From Euwallacea fornicatus (taxonomy: Eukaryota > Arthropoda > Insecta > Coleoptera > Curculionidae), in NCBI RefSeq assembly GCF_040115645.1, contig NC_089545.1, positions 4,030,001 to 4,094,000 of the forward strand: 64,000 nt of DNA. Direction: 5' to 3'. Of the stretch, positions 37,635 through 50,313 are shown piece after piece. The translations under genes were made by a program, and so were the position numbers. The notes below the pieces were generated by a model, which ran no database searches, was not told where the DNA came from, and saw nothing but the letters and a program-made list of their open reading frames with translations. Numbering within the stretch: the first letter of the stretch is position 1; the number at the start of each line of letters is the position of its first letter.

Positions 37635-40356
37635 TTTTGTAAACTTAGATTCGGTCGTTACTGCGTTGTCTTATGGAACTTGTATCTTAATGTACTATTA
37701 TTACATGCCATTAGTTGCGTAAGCGAGTTAAATTTTTTTAAATACCTAGTGAACGAAATGTTATTTAGAGTATTGCTACATATTAAATAGTCGAGTCCTA
37801 ATATTTGGAATTTCAATAAAATAAACTTGTTATTACGTACCCGAAAAAAATATTTGCTAAATGAATTAATGTTTAAAAATGGAAAACGAAGTGATTGGAG
37901 AACGCGTGACCAGTAAATTTATACATTTATTTAATTTTTTCCAAGAATTATTGTAACAATGCGATCTTCGTCCTACTTAGACTTATAAGTGACTTCTCGA
38001 TACAAATCAATTATTATTCTCCGGTATAAATAAATTAGCATAAAAACAATTATAAATGATGAATATTTAAATGATGAGGTATTCAAGACCTAGACATGCC
38101 CGGCCAATAAATATGTTTAACTTCATGACAAGCCAATATTTATTGGAACGTAACATACAAGAAATAATGGGAATATTTTAAAAAAGGCGAAATATACCCC
38201 GCTTATTAACAAGATTTATGGGGCTTCATGGTTATGGAATACCATCTTAAGGTTTTATATAACAAGGAAAAACGCGTGGTTTATTAAACCACATATTTGC
38301 TGCGGATGGTTATTTGGGTCATATTTGCTCGGAAGAATGTAAATCATGTATTGATTGGTCTGTTATTTTAATCGTCAGTGATATTAAGAGATACATTTTC
38401 AATCTGTTGCATAAGCCACACTGCCTTACATTCGTTTGAGTTTTCTCGAGCCGAAAACTATCGGTAACCATATATCAACAGCATGGCGAGTAATTTATAC
38501 ACGTTTGTGGGATTGTACTGAAGAATTATGACACTGGCAACGAATAATGGCAAATGAGAAAACGAGAAACTCACAAACAACTTTGGATGCATGGCAGTCT
38601 CGAGATCGCTTACAGTACACACCTTTGAGATGGATGATTGATAAATTGTATGAATTATTGCCCACGCGAAAGGTCAAAGTTGTGTAGAAAACCTGGACTT
38701 TGCGTAATAATTTTAAAGTCTGAGAAAAGCGTTTCTAGAAGAAACGTGATTAAAAATGTCGACTGTGCGGTCATAAATTACCCATATTAGTACCTGAACT
38801 ATACAAAATCAAACCATCAAGAATTAACGAGGATTAGTCATGCATATCACTGATGTGTATCATATTTCAGCCGAGGAATTGTTACGGTACTGTTCTACTT
38901 TCATCATCAGTTCTAAGTGGATAATGCACAGCGACTATTGTTGTTGGAGTTATTTTTTATAACAATAGGTATTGATAGGTTTTATTGCTTAAATGTCAAT
39001 CTTGATATTGGTTCTTTTATATGCTTTCAAGCCTGAATAATAATATAAGTTTAAAGCAGGCACACGATTCGATTAAGGCCTTAAGTCCCACTTTCCCAGA
39101 CAATCTCCAACACTTCAAACACTGTTTCACTAATCTCTTCTAGACATTGCAGAATAATCTTCGTGAAAAATGACCATTACTTGCATATAACTTCAATCAT
39201 ATTCCCCACGTATCCAGGTATTAATGCAAATATATTCATTCATTATCATTACAATCTGTCTAAAACACATGTCTCAAGCCAATTTAGTGCTGGTCTAAGG
39301 GACTTGGAAACGTCAGCAAATCATTCACGGGATGACGGACAAGCGGACTTGCTCAGACCCATTAAATCAGTCACACCTGTGACAAAGACTTATCGTTAAT
39401 GGTAATTAGGGTATTACGAATGGGGTATTGCCTGGACGTGTGTATTGTGGTGTCCTGATTGTTGTCGATTCAATTAGCTGCGCAAATTTATTGCTATTGC
39501 TACTTTCTTCAACAAACATTATTTTATTGTGGAACGTTCGAAATAATATTAATCTTTTACTAAAAGACCAAAATCACTTTAACGCAATTTATGATAATCA
39601 AGAGGAAAATTTCTAAACTTTTAAGGTGCTATTTATCCCTTGATCCGATGAATATGGATCTTATATTGATTCTATATTGGGATTCTGGATCCCTAAACAA
39701 GCAATTTGAAGAACCTCCATTACGAATAACTTTCAAAATCGCGAGAAAATCGGTAATAAAATGAGTCCACATCTTGGGAATTAAAAGAGGTAGAGCAGCA
39801 TGTCCACTGCAAACTGATAGAGCTCATCGAGAGGATTTATTTCATCGCAATTTTTTTAAGATATTGCTCTTTGGGTGCCCGAGATATCGGCGCTTAAATT
39901 TCTAAAAGTGTTTAAAATTGCCTTCCTTAATACCTTATTCCTAACTCTAACGTATTGTCACTAAAATTATGAAGGCTCTTCTTGAGTACCCTAAGAATAC
40001 TAGATGGTTGATTCGGGTCGTACCTTTCACATCTCGAATTAGAACGGTGCCTACATGATCTTTTAATTGTGTTCACGTATGTCACATATAAAGCCTTAAA
40101 CAAGGACTGGGAATGGCATTCGAAAAGCCGGCTTTATGTTGACCAAGATAAGCTATTTCATTGTCCCACAGCCACTAATTTCGTCATCTACAGCATCTAA
40201 ACGACGCTAATCCTACCATGCTTAAAAATAAAGTTATAAGACTTCAAACATCCTGCACATTTCACACACCAAAGTCCACAGCCTTTAAAAGGTCCAACTG
40301 GGTTTTAGAGAAGATGTAGCAAAGACCTAATAAAGAACGGTGAGGAGAATAAAACA
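37635..40356. other. Non-coding AT-rich stretch
   Basis: No supported gene. Short frames such as 39163-39399 carry no recognised motif. Confidence 0.5.
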
Positions 40357-40367
40357 TATACAGGGTG
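40357..40367 (+). repeat. TATACAGGGTG word, possible transposon terminus
   Basis: Matches the end word of several insect repeat families. Related words occur at 15735-15745, 43791-43807 (inverted), 62518-62527 (inverted) and 63339-63349. No paired terminus was located, so boundaries are unknown. Confidence 0.35.
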
Positions 40368-40587
40368 TGTGGGACTTTGACATTAGGATTTTATTAAGAA
40401 TCAGTAGCTATGTAATATAGAAATTATGGACCTAATATATCTTTTTTGTTTCAGGTAAGTTTTGTGACTCTTTCTAGAACTTTACGCGTATGTAAGTACG
40501 TAGGTGAGTAAAACAGCGTAGTTTTACGATACTTTTGGGTTTGAAGTGATACTTTAGAGGTTATATTTTGTTCATTTAAATATAGGC

Positions 40588-40605
40588 TAAGTCTAAGTCT
40601 AAGTC
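40588..40605 (+). repeat. (TAAGTC)3 short tandem repeat
   Basis: Three exact hexamer units in AT-rich DNA. Confidence 0.85.
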
Positions 40606-41630
40606 TCTGAAAATCTAAGATTTGAGTACTGTTTTTATATTTCTACATTTATTTTTGGCTTTAAACGTGATCATTATGCCTCTAAAAACAACTTAGCGCC
40701 TATCTAAATTTAAAAAAAAACTGGACAAGGAAAATATCATACATCGTAATTAACTCTTTGCTTCAAATTAACGAACAAATTTCATAACCAAGTTAATGAC
40801 TTTTTTATGGAACACTCCTTAGAAGGTGAAGCGACATAAAGGGACATTTTCGGAAAATCCCTGAGAATTGATTATAAGTCATATTTCGCTTAAAAGCAAT
40901 TATGGTTGCATTCCTCGTTCTTTTCCACCGTTGTCTTCTTCAAGCACATCAATAGAATTTAAAAAATCTAGCAGATCTATAAAGATTGATGATGAAGTGA
41001 CATCTCACTTCACGTTCATTTGATTGAATATGTTAACAGACGCAAAAACCTGTGAGGTCATGGTCAATGCTTATTTTCTGGACCTTATTATTGAAGCAAG
41101 TCGTGTCGCATTGGGCTTTCACTATAGGTATTTAATAAAATGAGAAAAACGCAAAAAAAATAATTTTTTTTCGAATGCCTCCGAAAAACATCAGCATTTT
41201 TTTTTTGTTTGAGGCGACACATTCTCAACTCCAAATTGCACAATTTTGCCCCAATTTATTCCACTTCGTATGTTTTATGGTTAGCAAGATTCTCTGAGAC
41301 TAAATTTCCATGATATCTAAAATTTTTATGACATTTGTGACATGTCTATGATTGATGTTCACCGCTCAAATGCTCGACGGCTATAAATCACAAAAATCAA
41401 GTTTAGGGTGAAACGATGACAGGTAGGAAAAATATCACGAGGCACTTTTGGCATTTCATCGAACGCTCCATTCTATGATGATGCTCATATTGCAAACTTG
41501 TGAAGTGAAGTAAAGTGAAGAAAGAGCTGATGATGTTAGGTAAATGATGGAAATCTGTAATGATCATAGAGTTTTATCCAGTTTTTCTCTTCCTTCTTAG
41601 TACAAGTTTTATAAAGTTATTGGCGCATAT
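40606..41630. other. Non-coding AT-rich stretch
   Basis: No supported gene or repeat. Confidence 0.5.
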
Positions 41631-41667
41631 ACCCATTGCCAACTCATTGCTTCACTCGTGCGCCAAT
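41619..41667 (+). repeat. Dispersed repeat fragment, copy 2, with short inverted arms
   Basis: TTGGCGCA and TGCGCCAA are 8-bp inverted arms enclosing CATTGCCAACTCATTGCTTC, the diverged partner of 37607-37634. TTCACTCGTGCG is repeated exactly near 61465. MITE-like. Confidence 0.55.
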
Positions 41668-41929
41668 TTGCTCTCCTATAAATGTGTATTTTAATGTAGT
41701 ATTGGTGTCATAACTATTTCCAGGGTTTTCTCATTTTGTGTACACGTTATCATACACTGTATCATGGACAGCAAAATTTGTCATATTGCGGGCATTTTCA
41801 TTTTCATCTATTCACAGACATGTTTATTGTTCGAAAAGGCCCACGACCTAAATTTCCGTTTCGAAACGAGTCAACATTTAAAAACTTTTCAATCGTCCTA
41901 ATGCAAAAACAACTCCTCTAATCGAGTGG

Positions 41930-42240
41930 TGGCAAGTCGTTCATCCCGCATTAGTGGGCCCATAAATCGCCCGATAAAAAACGGGCGACATTGTCGCTGT
42001 ATGCAAATAGGGGGACCGGGGGGGGGGCCCGCAGACGTCCCCGCAGTGATATATGGGGCACCGGGTGTCACTCGAGTGATGCATGGAGACAACCGCTCCG
42101 AGACGACTCGACTTGGCCTGAGCTGCAAGAAATACAACAACACTTTCCGTAATTGGGAATTTCTGATGAGAATTATTGTTCAAGGAGGACACTTTTTGTC
42201 TTTTTCTGTATAACGTTTCGCCATCGTTCACTGTGTTACG
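41930..42240. promoter_or_regulatory. Candidate enhancer island with Hox-in-hairpin and octamer sites
   Basis: A CpG/GC-rich island. TCGCCCG (41967-41973) and CGGGCGA (41982-41988) form a perfect 7-bp inverted repeat around ATAAAAAA, just right of GGCCCATAAA. A perfect POU octamer ATGCAAAT sits at 42001-42008, followed by a G-run region (about 42010-42030) and CACTCGAGTG. Overlapping 81-96-codon frames have no recognisable domain. Confidence 0.35.
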
Positions 42241-43436
42241 CCTCTGGCTTCCTTCTTCCAGGGACCAGAGACCAAGACGTGCGTTCAGAAAACTTTCACT
42301 CGAGCTGATGGATTGAAGTGGACATTAAGGCTATTTCGATACCCTAAAGAAATATCTGTCCATTTGCTTATGGCTTGGTCATCACTGTCCCCGGAGAGGA
42401 CGGTTACCCGTCACTGTCACCTGTAGGGACAGGCAAACATTTGTTCTTGGATTTGTCAGGATTCCTGTTCATGTTATTATCAGTATCGATTTCACAACGT
42501 AAAAATTGCAAATATAAATCAAAATCGGGGCCCCCACCCCGTGCACGTCACCGGGGCACAATTCATTTGTTTGATTGACGTACAGTTGTGGCCCATAAAT
42601 TTTAAATAAATAATAGATGTCGAACAAAGGATAGATTTGCTCTTTCAGGGACCCGGTTGTCAATGCACGTAATGGTGAAAAATTATACCCATATTTCTGA
42701 ATTTGTGCGGGTTTGATGGTTAACGGTAGTTTTAATGCCTGATGTACTGTTGTGTAACGTGTTGAGCATAGCTGTTAAACTTCACGTGATTTTTGGGGGA
42801 TTTTTTATTGGAAACAAAACACAGCATCCAAAGACCAGTTTATACTACAATTCAATAGTTTCAATCGTCAGATAGTATTTTGGTTTACCGGCAGTCAACG
42901 CGTGGCCTCTCTCCTGTTCATTGCATTATGTTTAGTAACATAAGGTAACGATTTCTAAAAGAAAGAATTTTTTAGAAGAAATGCTGTGGGTTATAAAGTT
43001 ACGCATTTTTAGCAATTGCTCCAATAAAAATTATTGCTAATTAAATTAAGAAAGTCCAAAGTTTATTCTGAGTAATTACGGTTCATCGCTCTTAGCCATG
43101 AGAGCACATCTCATCGGACACCAAATACCTCTGGGAATAGATTTATCTATCGTTGCCATGAAGGTAAAAAAGCTTAGAAACCATCAGCTACATTTCAGTC
43201 CCGCAAATTTAGTTCCACTGTTTGCTGAGCAATTATTTAAATTTAGGTAGTTCGTTCACATTTTATTTGAAAATCAATTGTCACGGTTCTTAAATGAATG
43301 TTTTATAAATAGTTACAAAACGTTAATTAGATCTAATTAACTGACAGAGTTGTAGCTCAAGTACTAAATAACTGGATTTCACAGTATTACATAAAACCAA
43401 GAAGCACACATTGACTCGTGAAGCCAAGTTTGCATA
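42241..43436. other. Non-coding stretch
   Basis: A moderately GC-rich segment at 42370-42600 has no recognised gene. The rest is AT-rich. Confidence 0.45.
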
Positions 43437-43463
43437 ACGAACGAGCGATGCGACGAGTTGGCA
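43437..43463 (-). repeat. Dispersed repeat fragment, copy 3 (inverted)
   Basis: Reverse complement reads GCCAACTCGTCGCATCGCTC, nearly identical to the core of 37607-37634. Confidence 0.55.
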
Positions 43464-46171
43464 CTAGACGACAAAACGTGAATTTTATATTATTTTTTCC
43501 TATTGAGGTCGAACAATTATAATAAAGGTAAAAAGGGTCAGTAATTTACAGTGTCTAGTAATTATATTCTTGACGAAGGTTAGGTTGATAATACTGCGGA
43601 GAAACATTCATATCAATGGCTAATGTAGCTCATAATCAAACTGCTACCAGTGCGCTAAAATACTTTAAAGACGAACTTCGATTCGGTTTCAGTTAATGTC
43701 CCAAACCATCTGGTATCATTTGTTATTGCTATTGCATACCATTTGATACGCAAAACCTCACGGAAGTAATAAGGGCAGGGGTAGACCAATTAATCCCACC
43801 CCGTATATTTCAGCGTGTATAATAAAGTCTCGTAAATAACTCAAGTTTTCGTTTGGGAAACAGCCGGCTTCACGCCACATCAGGGCCTGAGTGACGGCTA
43901 TCGAGATTTATTACCGTTTACTTTCACTAATAATTCATTTTTCGCAAAGAACTCTGACACAAATAGAACAAAGGGACGCCGCAGGGGCTGCAAAGCCAGA
44001 GGCGGAACACTGAGTTCAATGGTTTTTTCCTCCATTATGTTCGGAACATCTAGGTTCCATTCAAACGTATTCAAACCTATGCGTGCAATTTTGCACCAGA
44101 GGACAATTCTTTACTATCAATCCATATTAGGTACTAGAGAATTAGTATTTATATTAGTGGGAGGAAAATCTGCACGAAATCGAGGATTCTTTAATATACA
44201 AAAAGATTTTTTTTCGAATTTGTGCGTCATAGGCATTTTCGGTAAAAGATTTATTTTGTGCAGAAATATTTGTACATTTGTCTCATCATCAAAATACATA
44301 TACATATACTATCAATGGGTACGCTACTCTTCCGCAACACAAGAAAACTTGACTATTTTAAGTTAAGCCACCCCTAGATTCTACGCCATTGAGGACGAAT
44401 AATAAGTTTTCAATATGGGCAATGAAATTGGTGTATTACAAAAAGTCAGTCATCCACCCAGTTTTTTGTGATGCGCCACAGGGTATTCCGTTTTGGAAAT
44501 TTAAATTGGTTATCAAATTGAGAAACTTTTTTCCGGACATCATAATTACGGGAATTTTTTACCTCTTTGATTAAATCAGATACTGAATGTGCTACAATAA
44601 TTTGACGACTTTAGCAAGTATCAAGTTTCTGTCATAGAGAACATATTACTCACAAACATCCTGATGTTTAATGACACCCTAGTGTAATTTTTTTGCGTAG
44701 CTTCCTTTATTGATAATTAAGTATAAAAATAAACCTAAATTTTAAATATAGTGCTTAATTTCATACCGAAAGCTACATATTTCAATTTTCCACTAAAACC
44801 CATCACTTATTGATATTACTGAAATGAAGAATAAACAAGGAAACCAAACTATGGGAAAATTATGCAAATGCACCATCTGGAAATTGTAATTATTTCATTT
44901 TGTCCTGATACAGGGTCGATTACTATTTTCATATAATTACCACCCCAAGTACTATAATTTCTACAAATACCGGCGCAGTAATTATCAATAAAATATGTGT
45001 TTTTATTCGATTTACTTGAAAGTAAAACCTAATTAGGTTCAATAATAAACGTTTCGATGTATCAAAAACACGAAACTAGTTATTAATGCTATTTCGCCAT
45101 AAAGAGCATCAGTTGGACCAGTCGTCTGGAAAATTTCTTGTTATGTTATTGTAGGTGCTTTTATTTGTCTGTAGTCGGATTCTTGTAGATTTACCAGTGT
45201 TAGAGTCAAATCTGGGTCGTTCTTCGAACTACAACATGCATTACTGCTATTTGTTTCACAATTCTAGGGAATTATATTTCAGAGAATACCCCATTAGGCC
45301 TATTTCACGGACGAATTGCTTCAGCTGAATGCTCAGTCACGTGTCAAAATTTAATGTGGATATTTGGGAGATATCAAAGAAAATTAAATAATTAGCGCAC
45401 TGTAAATTCAGTGATCTACACAACGATTACTCCACATACATAAACCGAAATCATTGTTTAGTAATTCGAAACTGGATGATTAGATTTTCCTGTATCGAGG
45501 GCGGTTGTTCCTGACAACTGAACCTTTGTTTACAGGCAACCAGGTAATATTTGATTTATAATTTAACTTGTATAATTTTACAAAGTAACAATCTTTTTTT
45601 TTCCTTCCATTTTTTCTACGTCAAATTCGCGATTTGTATCCTCGAGCCGTCCCTGATATTGCATTGAGAATATATCTGTCAGTAATTAATAGAATTACGT
45701 GATTGCTGAGCGATGAATTGGATATCGGGGCGATGGGTATTTCCGTCTCCTCCACCTTCATTCGTAATTCGAAAAAAATATATATCTGAGGTTCTAAGAC
45801 ACGTGAAAAAAATGAACTTTCTCCAATAATAATTATTGACCCTCGAATCTTATTCATGGAGCCGCAATATGAATTACCGGAGGCATTTGGCCTATAAATT
45901 AGCCGTCAGAGCCCCGACAAAAATTCAATAAAGAAGGGCATCTGCAACGTTTTACATCAACAAATTAACAGTGACGTTTTTACAGTCGTCGTCGATTTTT
46001 CCCCGTGTCTCTGGCATATTTATGTGTCGACAGTTGCTGCGAAATAAACTGCATGATGAATGCTCTATCCCTTTCGAGCCAAAGACGCTTTATATAACGA
46101 TTATAAATCAGTTACTTCGATCTGGTCGAAACGTCGCGGACACAGGACCGGACCAAGACAAATATAGAGTT
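43464..46171. other. Non-coding AT-rich stretch
   Basis: An ATGCAAAT octamer next to GCACCATCTGGAAATTGTAATTA-type sequence at about 44864-44895 looks enhancer-like. Frames at 44019-44574 and 45621-45857 show no recognised motif. Confidence 0.45.
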
Positions 46172-46224
46172 TAGTAGTAGGTAGCAGAAGTTAGCTAAGT
46201 AGGTAGTAGTAGGTAGCGGAAGTT
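46172..46224 (+). repeat. Two-copy minisatellite on a TAG-rich unit
   Basis: TAGTAGTAGGTAGC, then A or G, then GAAGTT: 21-nt copies at 46172-46192 and 46204-46224 (period 32) differing at a single base. Confidence 0.85.
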
Positions 46225-47055
46225 TGCATCTTGTAAATACAGATTTCACGATTGGCGGAATGAATCATTCCCTGCTTTGGGTAAACCGCAAGAAAGGCAT
46301 GTATAGTATTAAATGTTGGTTCCATTTCATTCTTGTGCTGAGTACGTCTATGAAAAAAGAATTCAAAATCCATAAATAAACCTAGCAACTTTTAAATTTT
46401 TTTTCTGACTGGGGCAACAGCAAGTGTGCTATACAGGATTTTTGAAGTCTTGTGATTTTGTTTTTAAGTGCCGATTAGGCATATTAACAAAAGGTGGTTT
46501 ATTTCAAAATAAAAGATTTGTCGAACAATTTATCAATTAATATGGTATTCTTTTCATATTCACTACATCGACATGAAAGATAAACTTTTATTGACATTTT
46601 TTCATGTCTCTTTCACTTTTTTTGGATTTTCGATGATAATTCAGGGTCAATTCAGTATGCGGAAGTCAGGCCTGCGCGTCAAGCAATAGCGCAAACCCTT
46701 CACTGTAACCTCTGTTCAACAAGATCGATCGATGCTCCTCTCGAGTCTGAATAATAGCGACCTTCAAATGTAGTTTTATTTTTATGTATTAACATATTTT
46801 TCCCAAATTGCTAATCCATACATGAGGATATAGGAATTTAGTTAAAATCGTGAACACATATCTATATATTTTTCCAAGTTTAGTTAGGAATTTCGTAGGT
46901 ACGTAAAACATTAATCTTGGCGGCAAGAAAGGACTTGGCAACGTTGCCAGGACATTATAGGTCCTTCCAAAACAATTTCCCTAGTTTAATTAGAACCGAA
47001 ATATAACACACCCAAATAAATTATTTATCCAATAAGTCAGTTTTATTGCCGAACT
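46225..47055. other. Non-coding AT-rich stretch
   Basis: No supported feature. Confidence 0.5.
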
Positions 47056-47059
47056 TTCC

Positions 47060-47280
47060 GTAAATACCGGTAGCGCGTAGGCAACCCCCTAATCTTCCAC
47101 CCCATCATCCAGCGGCCCATAAAAGGCCGGTGAGTCACGTGTTCCTGAGTGATCCAATCACTTGATTGATATCTGCCATTAGTCGGTGACAGGTTTAGGA
47201 CTGGTCCCTGTACAGCTGTCGAGTCGTAGATCACAGTTCCTCGATTAAATGTCGGCTTAAGGGCCACCAAAGGTGATTCT
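47060..47280. promoter_or_regulatory. Candidate enhancer island
   Basis: GC-richer island with CGGCC (47113-47117), CATAAAA and GGCCG (47125-47129), the same kind of GC hairpin around a Hox/Cad-like core seen near 41.97 kb. It also has TGAGTCACGTG at 47131-47141, fusing an AP-1-type site with a CACGTG E-box, and TTGATTGAT at 47162-47170 (PBC/Hox type). No coding evidence. Confidence 0.35.
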
Positions 47281-48998
47281 GAGAGTGCAATTTGGCTTAG
47301 TCTCTTAAAAAATTTATTTCATTGTGATAATTGTGCCTTAAAGTCATCATAAAATGCTTAAATTAGATCAGCAGGCCAAATTTATTCGTTGTAAAAAGGT
47401 CCTAGGGTACTTATCATGTAGAAGGTTTGGACAAATAAAAAAAACGTTTATATTTGAGTCTTCTTACGCCCGACACAAGGTCGCGGTAAAGGCCCTTTGC
47501 CAGACCGTTTATTGAAACGTCAATTGAATTAAACAAGAATGCTGATGAAGTTTAAAAATTACATTTCATATTCAATTATATCTGGGAATATCAAATGCCG
47601 AGTTCCTTTGATGTCCGATTTACCCCCCCGGCAACCGGTTAGCGAATTCGCCTTTATTCTGCGGGTTCCGAAGTTCGCAATTTAGAACGAAAAACGTTTC
47701 GTTAAATTAGTTTGTTTCAATTTTTGCGTTTGCCTTTGAGAATCTAAAAGACACGGCAAAGTTTTTCTGATTAGAAGCCATTTGAACCGTATATAACGCT
47801 CTGTTCTATGACAAACATCAAAATGTTTTTAAACATTTAATAGCTCCTCAAGAATTTTTCACTTTGATAAGGTAATGCCCATTTATCACAGGTTATGTGA
47901 AAATATGCTTTTTAAACTAGATTCTGCTTACTACCGCATAAGAAAAATTGTGGCGTGAAATTAGAAATTCTGTCAAAGAACTGAAAAACATTTCGAAGTA
48001 CAATCAAATTTCTTAAAGATTTGATAATGTGTTAAAATTGAACAGGGCATTAAAGTTTTTGACAAGAAATAACTCGCCTTGCACTAATAGTATGTTATAG
48101 AACAAACACGAACTCATTTCACGAATGTGACCTTTGCGAATAAGTCATATGACTTGAATTTCAGAACTTCAAAATTCGATATAATTGTCATCCAAATGGC
48201 TGTTAATGTTTATTTTTACTTCGTTTTTATGGACACCGACTCGAAGTCGTGGGGAATAAACTTATTTCCTTATTGTTGCGCGCGCAGCCTGAAGGAAATG
48301 AAAGTGTACGGAAAGCTAGAATCTTTCAATATGATTTTTGTCTCAGGAAAAAGGTAATATCCTGATAGTCATAAGAAATACGTGATATTAAAACGAATAG
48401 AAGATGTTCACAAATTCGTCAGCTCTAAGTCCGAAGTCAAAATTTCAAATCTTTCAAACATTATTCCGCACTTCGTTCGAAATTTGGTATGTATACGGGG
48501 GTGGGAAGTAAATCGCATTGGACACGTGAAATATCATGCTGTGGCATTGCTTCGACCATATCAGCATGCGTTAGACTGACATCACTGAAAATATTTGTAT
48601 ACGATCTGATTATTCTCAATTTACTTTCATGTAGTTAACGAAAAAGAGTAATTAAAAATTATATACCGAGTTTCGTTTAGTATAACTAGTATTCTAGCAT
48701 TTGGGAGAATTTACTGAAGTTCGGTAGATTTCTTCAATAAATTAATCGTTTACTACTTACTTCCAATATAGTATTTCAGTTTGTTCTCGCAGTTTTAGGA
48801 TAATCCTTTCCATTTTATCTTTGGATTGTTTAATAATCAACTTAAAGAGTTTCATATCAAAACTGAGATTTTAGTATCCCAATAAATGTTTACGGTAATA
48901 GTTGGTGACTATTTACTTACATAATTTTTATATAAAGAAGACATGAAGATTTCTACTTACTTTAGGCTTTCATAATGGAAAATTTAACAATACATATT
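47281..48998. other. Non-coding AT-rich stretch
   Basis: Frames at 48127-48579 have no recognisable protein content. Confidence 0.5.
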
Positions 48999-49380
48999 GT
49001 TACGGCTGGCGTGCGGCCGCCACAGGTAAAAGACAGAGGCAAAAAAAAAGTTTGCCGTGGGCGCTCGACCAAGTGATTTATTGTTTCCTTTTATGTATGT
49101 CAAATATTCTGGTATGTTTGTTTATTTTAATGTTTGCATGTTTATGGGAAAATAGTGGATTCTTTTTGTATAAGGAGACTGTTGTTAAGGATGAGTTAGT
49201 CTAAGAGTGGTACAGACAGAAAAATAAGCAATTGTAATAATTGACGTTAAAGTTTTTAATATTGATATCCTGATTGACTAATTAATTATTAGTTGGCGAA
49301 TTGTAGTTTCATGTACTTGTCGAGTTGATAAATAGCGTTTACGTTAAAAGAGAGTGCACGGGAATTACTCGAATCCCGCA
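48999..49380 (+). mobile_element. Possible solo LTR (weak)
   Basis: The segment begins TGTTACGGCTGGCGTGCGG, a start resembling insect Gypsy-type LTRs, and a later CCCGCA could be its end. Matching target-site duplications are not visible and no internal retroelement sequence is present. Treat as a hint only. Confidence 0.2.
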
Positions 49381-50135
49381 GTCCCATCAATATGTAAAAG
49401 ATGACTTTCCATCATCACTGAAAGCTACATATTTAGAATTTCGTATTTTGTTTAATATTAGATTATCACTTAAACTATAGGCGATTTCCACTTTCGAGTA
49501 GTATACATTGTTACCCAATCGACTAGGTAACAGTTGTATTTTTTTGAAATTCAGAGTAAAAGTGACGTCGGATTTCATTTAAATAAATTTGAAGCGCTGC
49601 AGGTCCGTCAACAGAAATTCCAATAAACGCACAAAGCTGTTGACTCTGCCATAGTAAAGCGTCGGCATGATGCGTGTCACGTAAGGACTCCCAAGTCTCA
49701 TTGATTTGCCTCAGGTTGCCCCGATGAAATAAGCGTTTAGTTTCTTCTCTCCACATTAAAAATTAAAAAAAATCCAGCTTTCATTAATCTGTTCCCATCT
49801 TGAATTACTAAACAACACAAATGCAATTAAAGCTAAACACAATGCTCTGCGGAAGGGTGAGAATGAGAGATACAAAGTTTTCATCATCATAAAAACGACC
49901 TTTAAGACAACAAAGGTGTTAATGATCCATTCCATTTATCACGTCCAAACATCGCTCAAAAATTGGCTTGATAAATGTAACTCACGATGGCACGGCAGTC
50001 TGAGATTGATGGCAGGTATATAAAGAAAAAAGGCCGTGTCTTTCTCCCTTAATATGATGATTTTTCACCATAGTTATTAATAGAGGCCCTATAAATAACC
50101 AGAATTCCAGTAGCTTCTAGAATCAATCGGAGCTG
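49381..50135. other. Non-coding stretch with one unexplained open frame
   Basis: A minus-strand frame at 49523-49756 (77 codons, starting MWREETKRLFHRGNLRQINE) has balanced composition but no domain I recognise and no splice context. It may be chance or a relic. Confidence 0.35.
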
Positions 50136-50139
50136 TCGT

Positions 50140-50244
50140 CGGGTGGAAAGTGATGGATATAGTCCATCAGTCGTCGCGCGGCCTAATAAAAGCCATGAGT
50201 GAGTGAGTGATGCCTGTCGTTAGCGCCCTGCCGACTCACGAAAG
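50140..50244 (+). promoter_or_regulatory. Candidate promoter/5' UTR of the 50.2-kb exon
   Basis: CpG-rich short block (GTCGTCGGG, GTCGCGCGGCC) immediately upstream of a well-placed ATG. It includes GAGTGAGTGAGTGA and GGCCTAATAAAAGCC, another GC-flanked ATAAAA core. An in-frame TAG at 50221-50223 bounds the reading frame. Confidence 0.35.
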
Positions 50245-50313
50245 ATGGACGGAGATAGCGAGAGGACCCACTTAATGAACGGCGATTTTGATAAAATTAT
50301 TCAGTTGGTGAAG
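50245..50313 (+). CDS. Candidate first coding exon, possibly an SLC22-type transporter
   Basis: The ATG has a perfect context (A at -3, G at +4), an in-frame TAG 24 bases upstream and 23 open codons. The exon ends in AAG followed by GTGAGA, a good donor in phase 0. The C-terminal half reads NGDFDKIIQLVK. From general knowledge, insect organic-cation/anion (SLC22, major facilitator) transporters often start with a short acidic leader followed by an FDxIL/IxxVGxFGxYQ-type motif just before the first membrane helix, and this fits its beginning. No following exon was found to 64 kb, so the match is short. A uORF or chance frame is the alternative. Confidence 0.35.

Noticed and set aside
44019..44366. 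115-codon plus-strand frame as a membrane protein
   Set aside because: AT-rich sequence gives Phe/Ile/Tyr-rich frames by chance; there is no start context, splice signal or motif.
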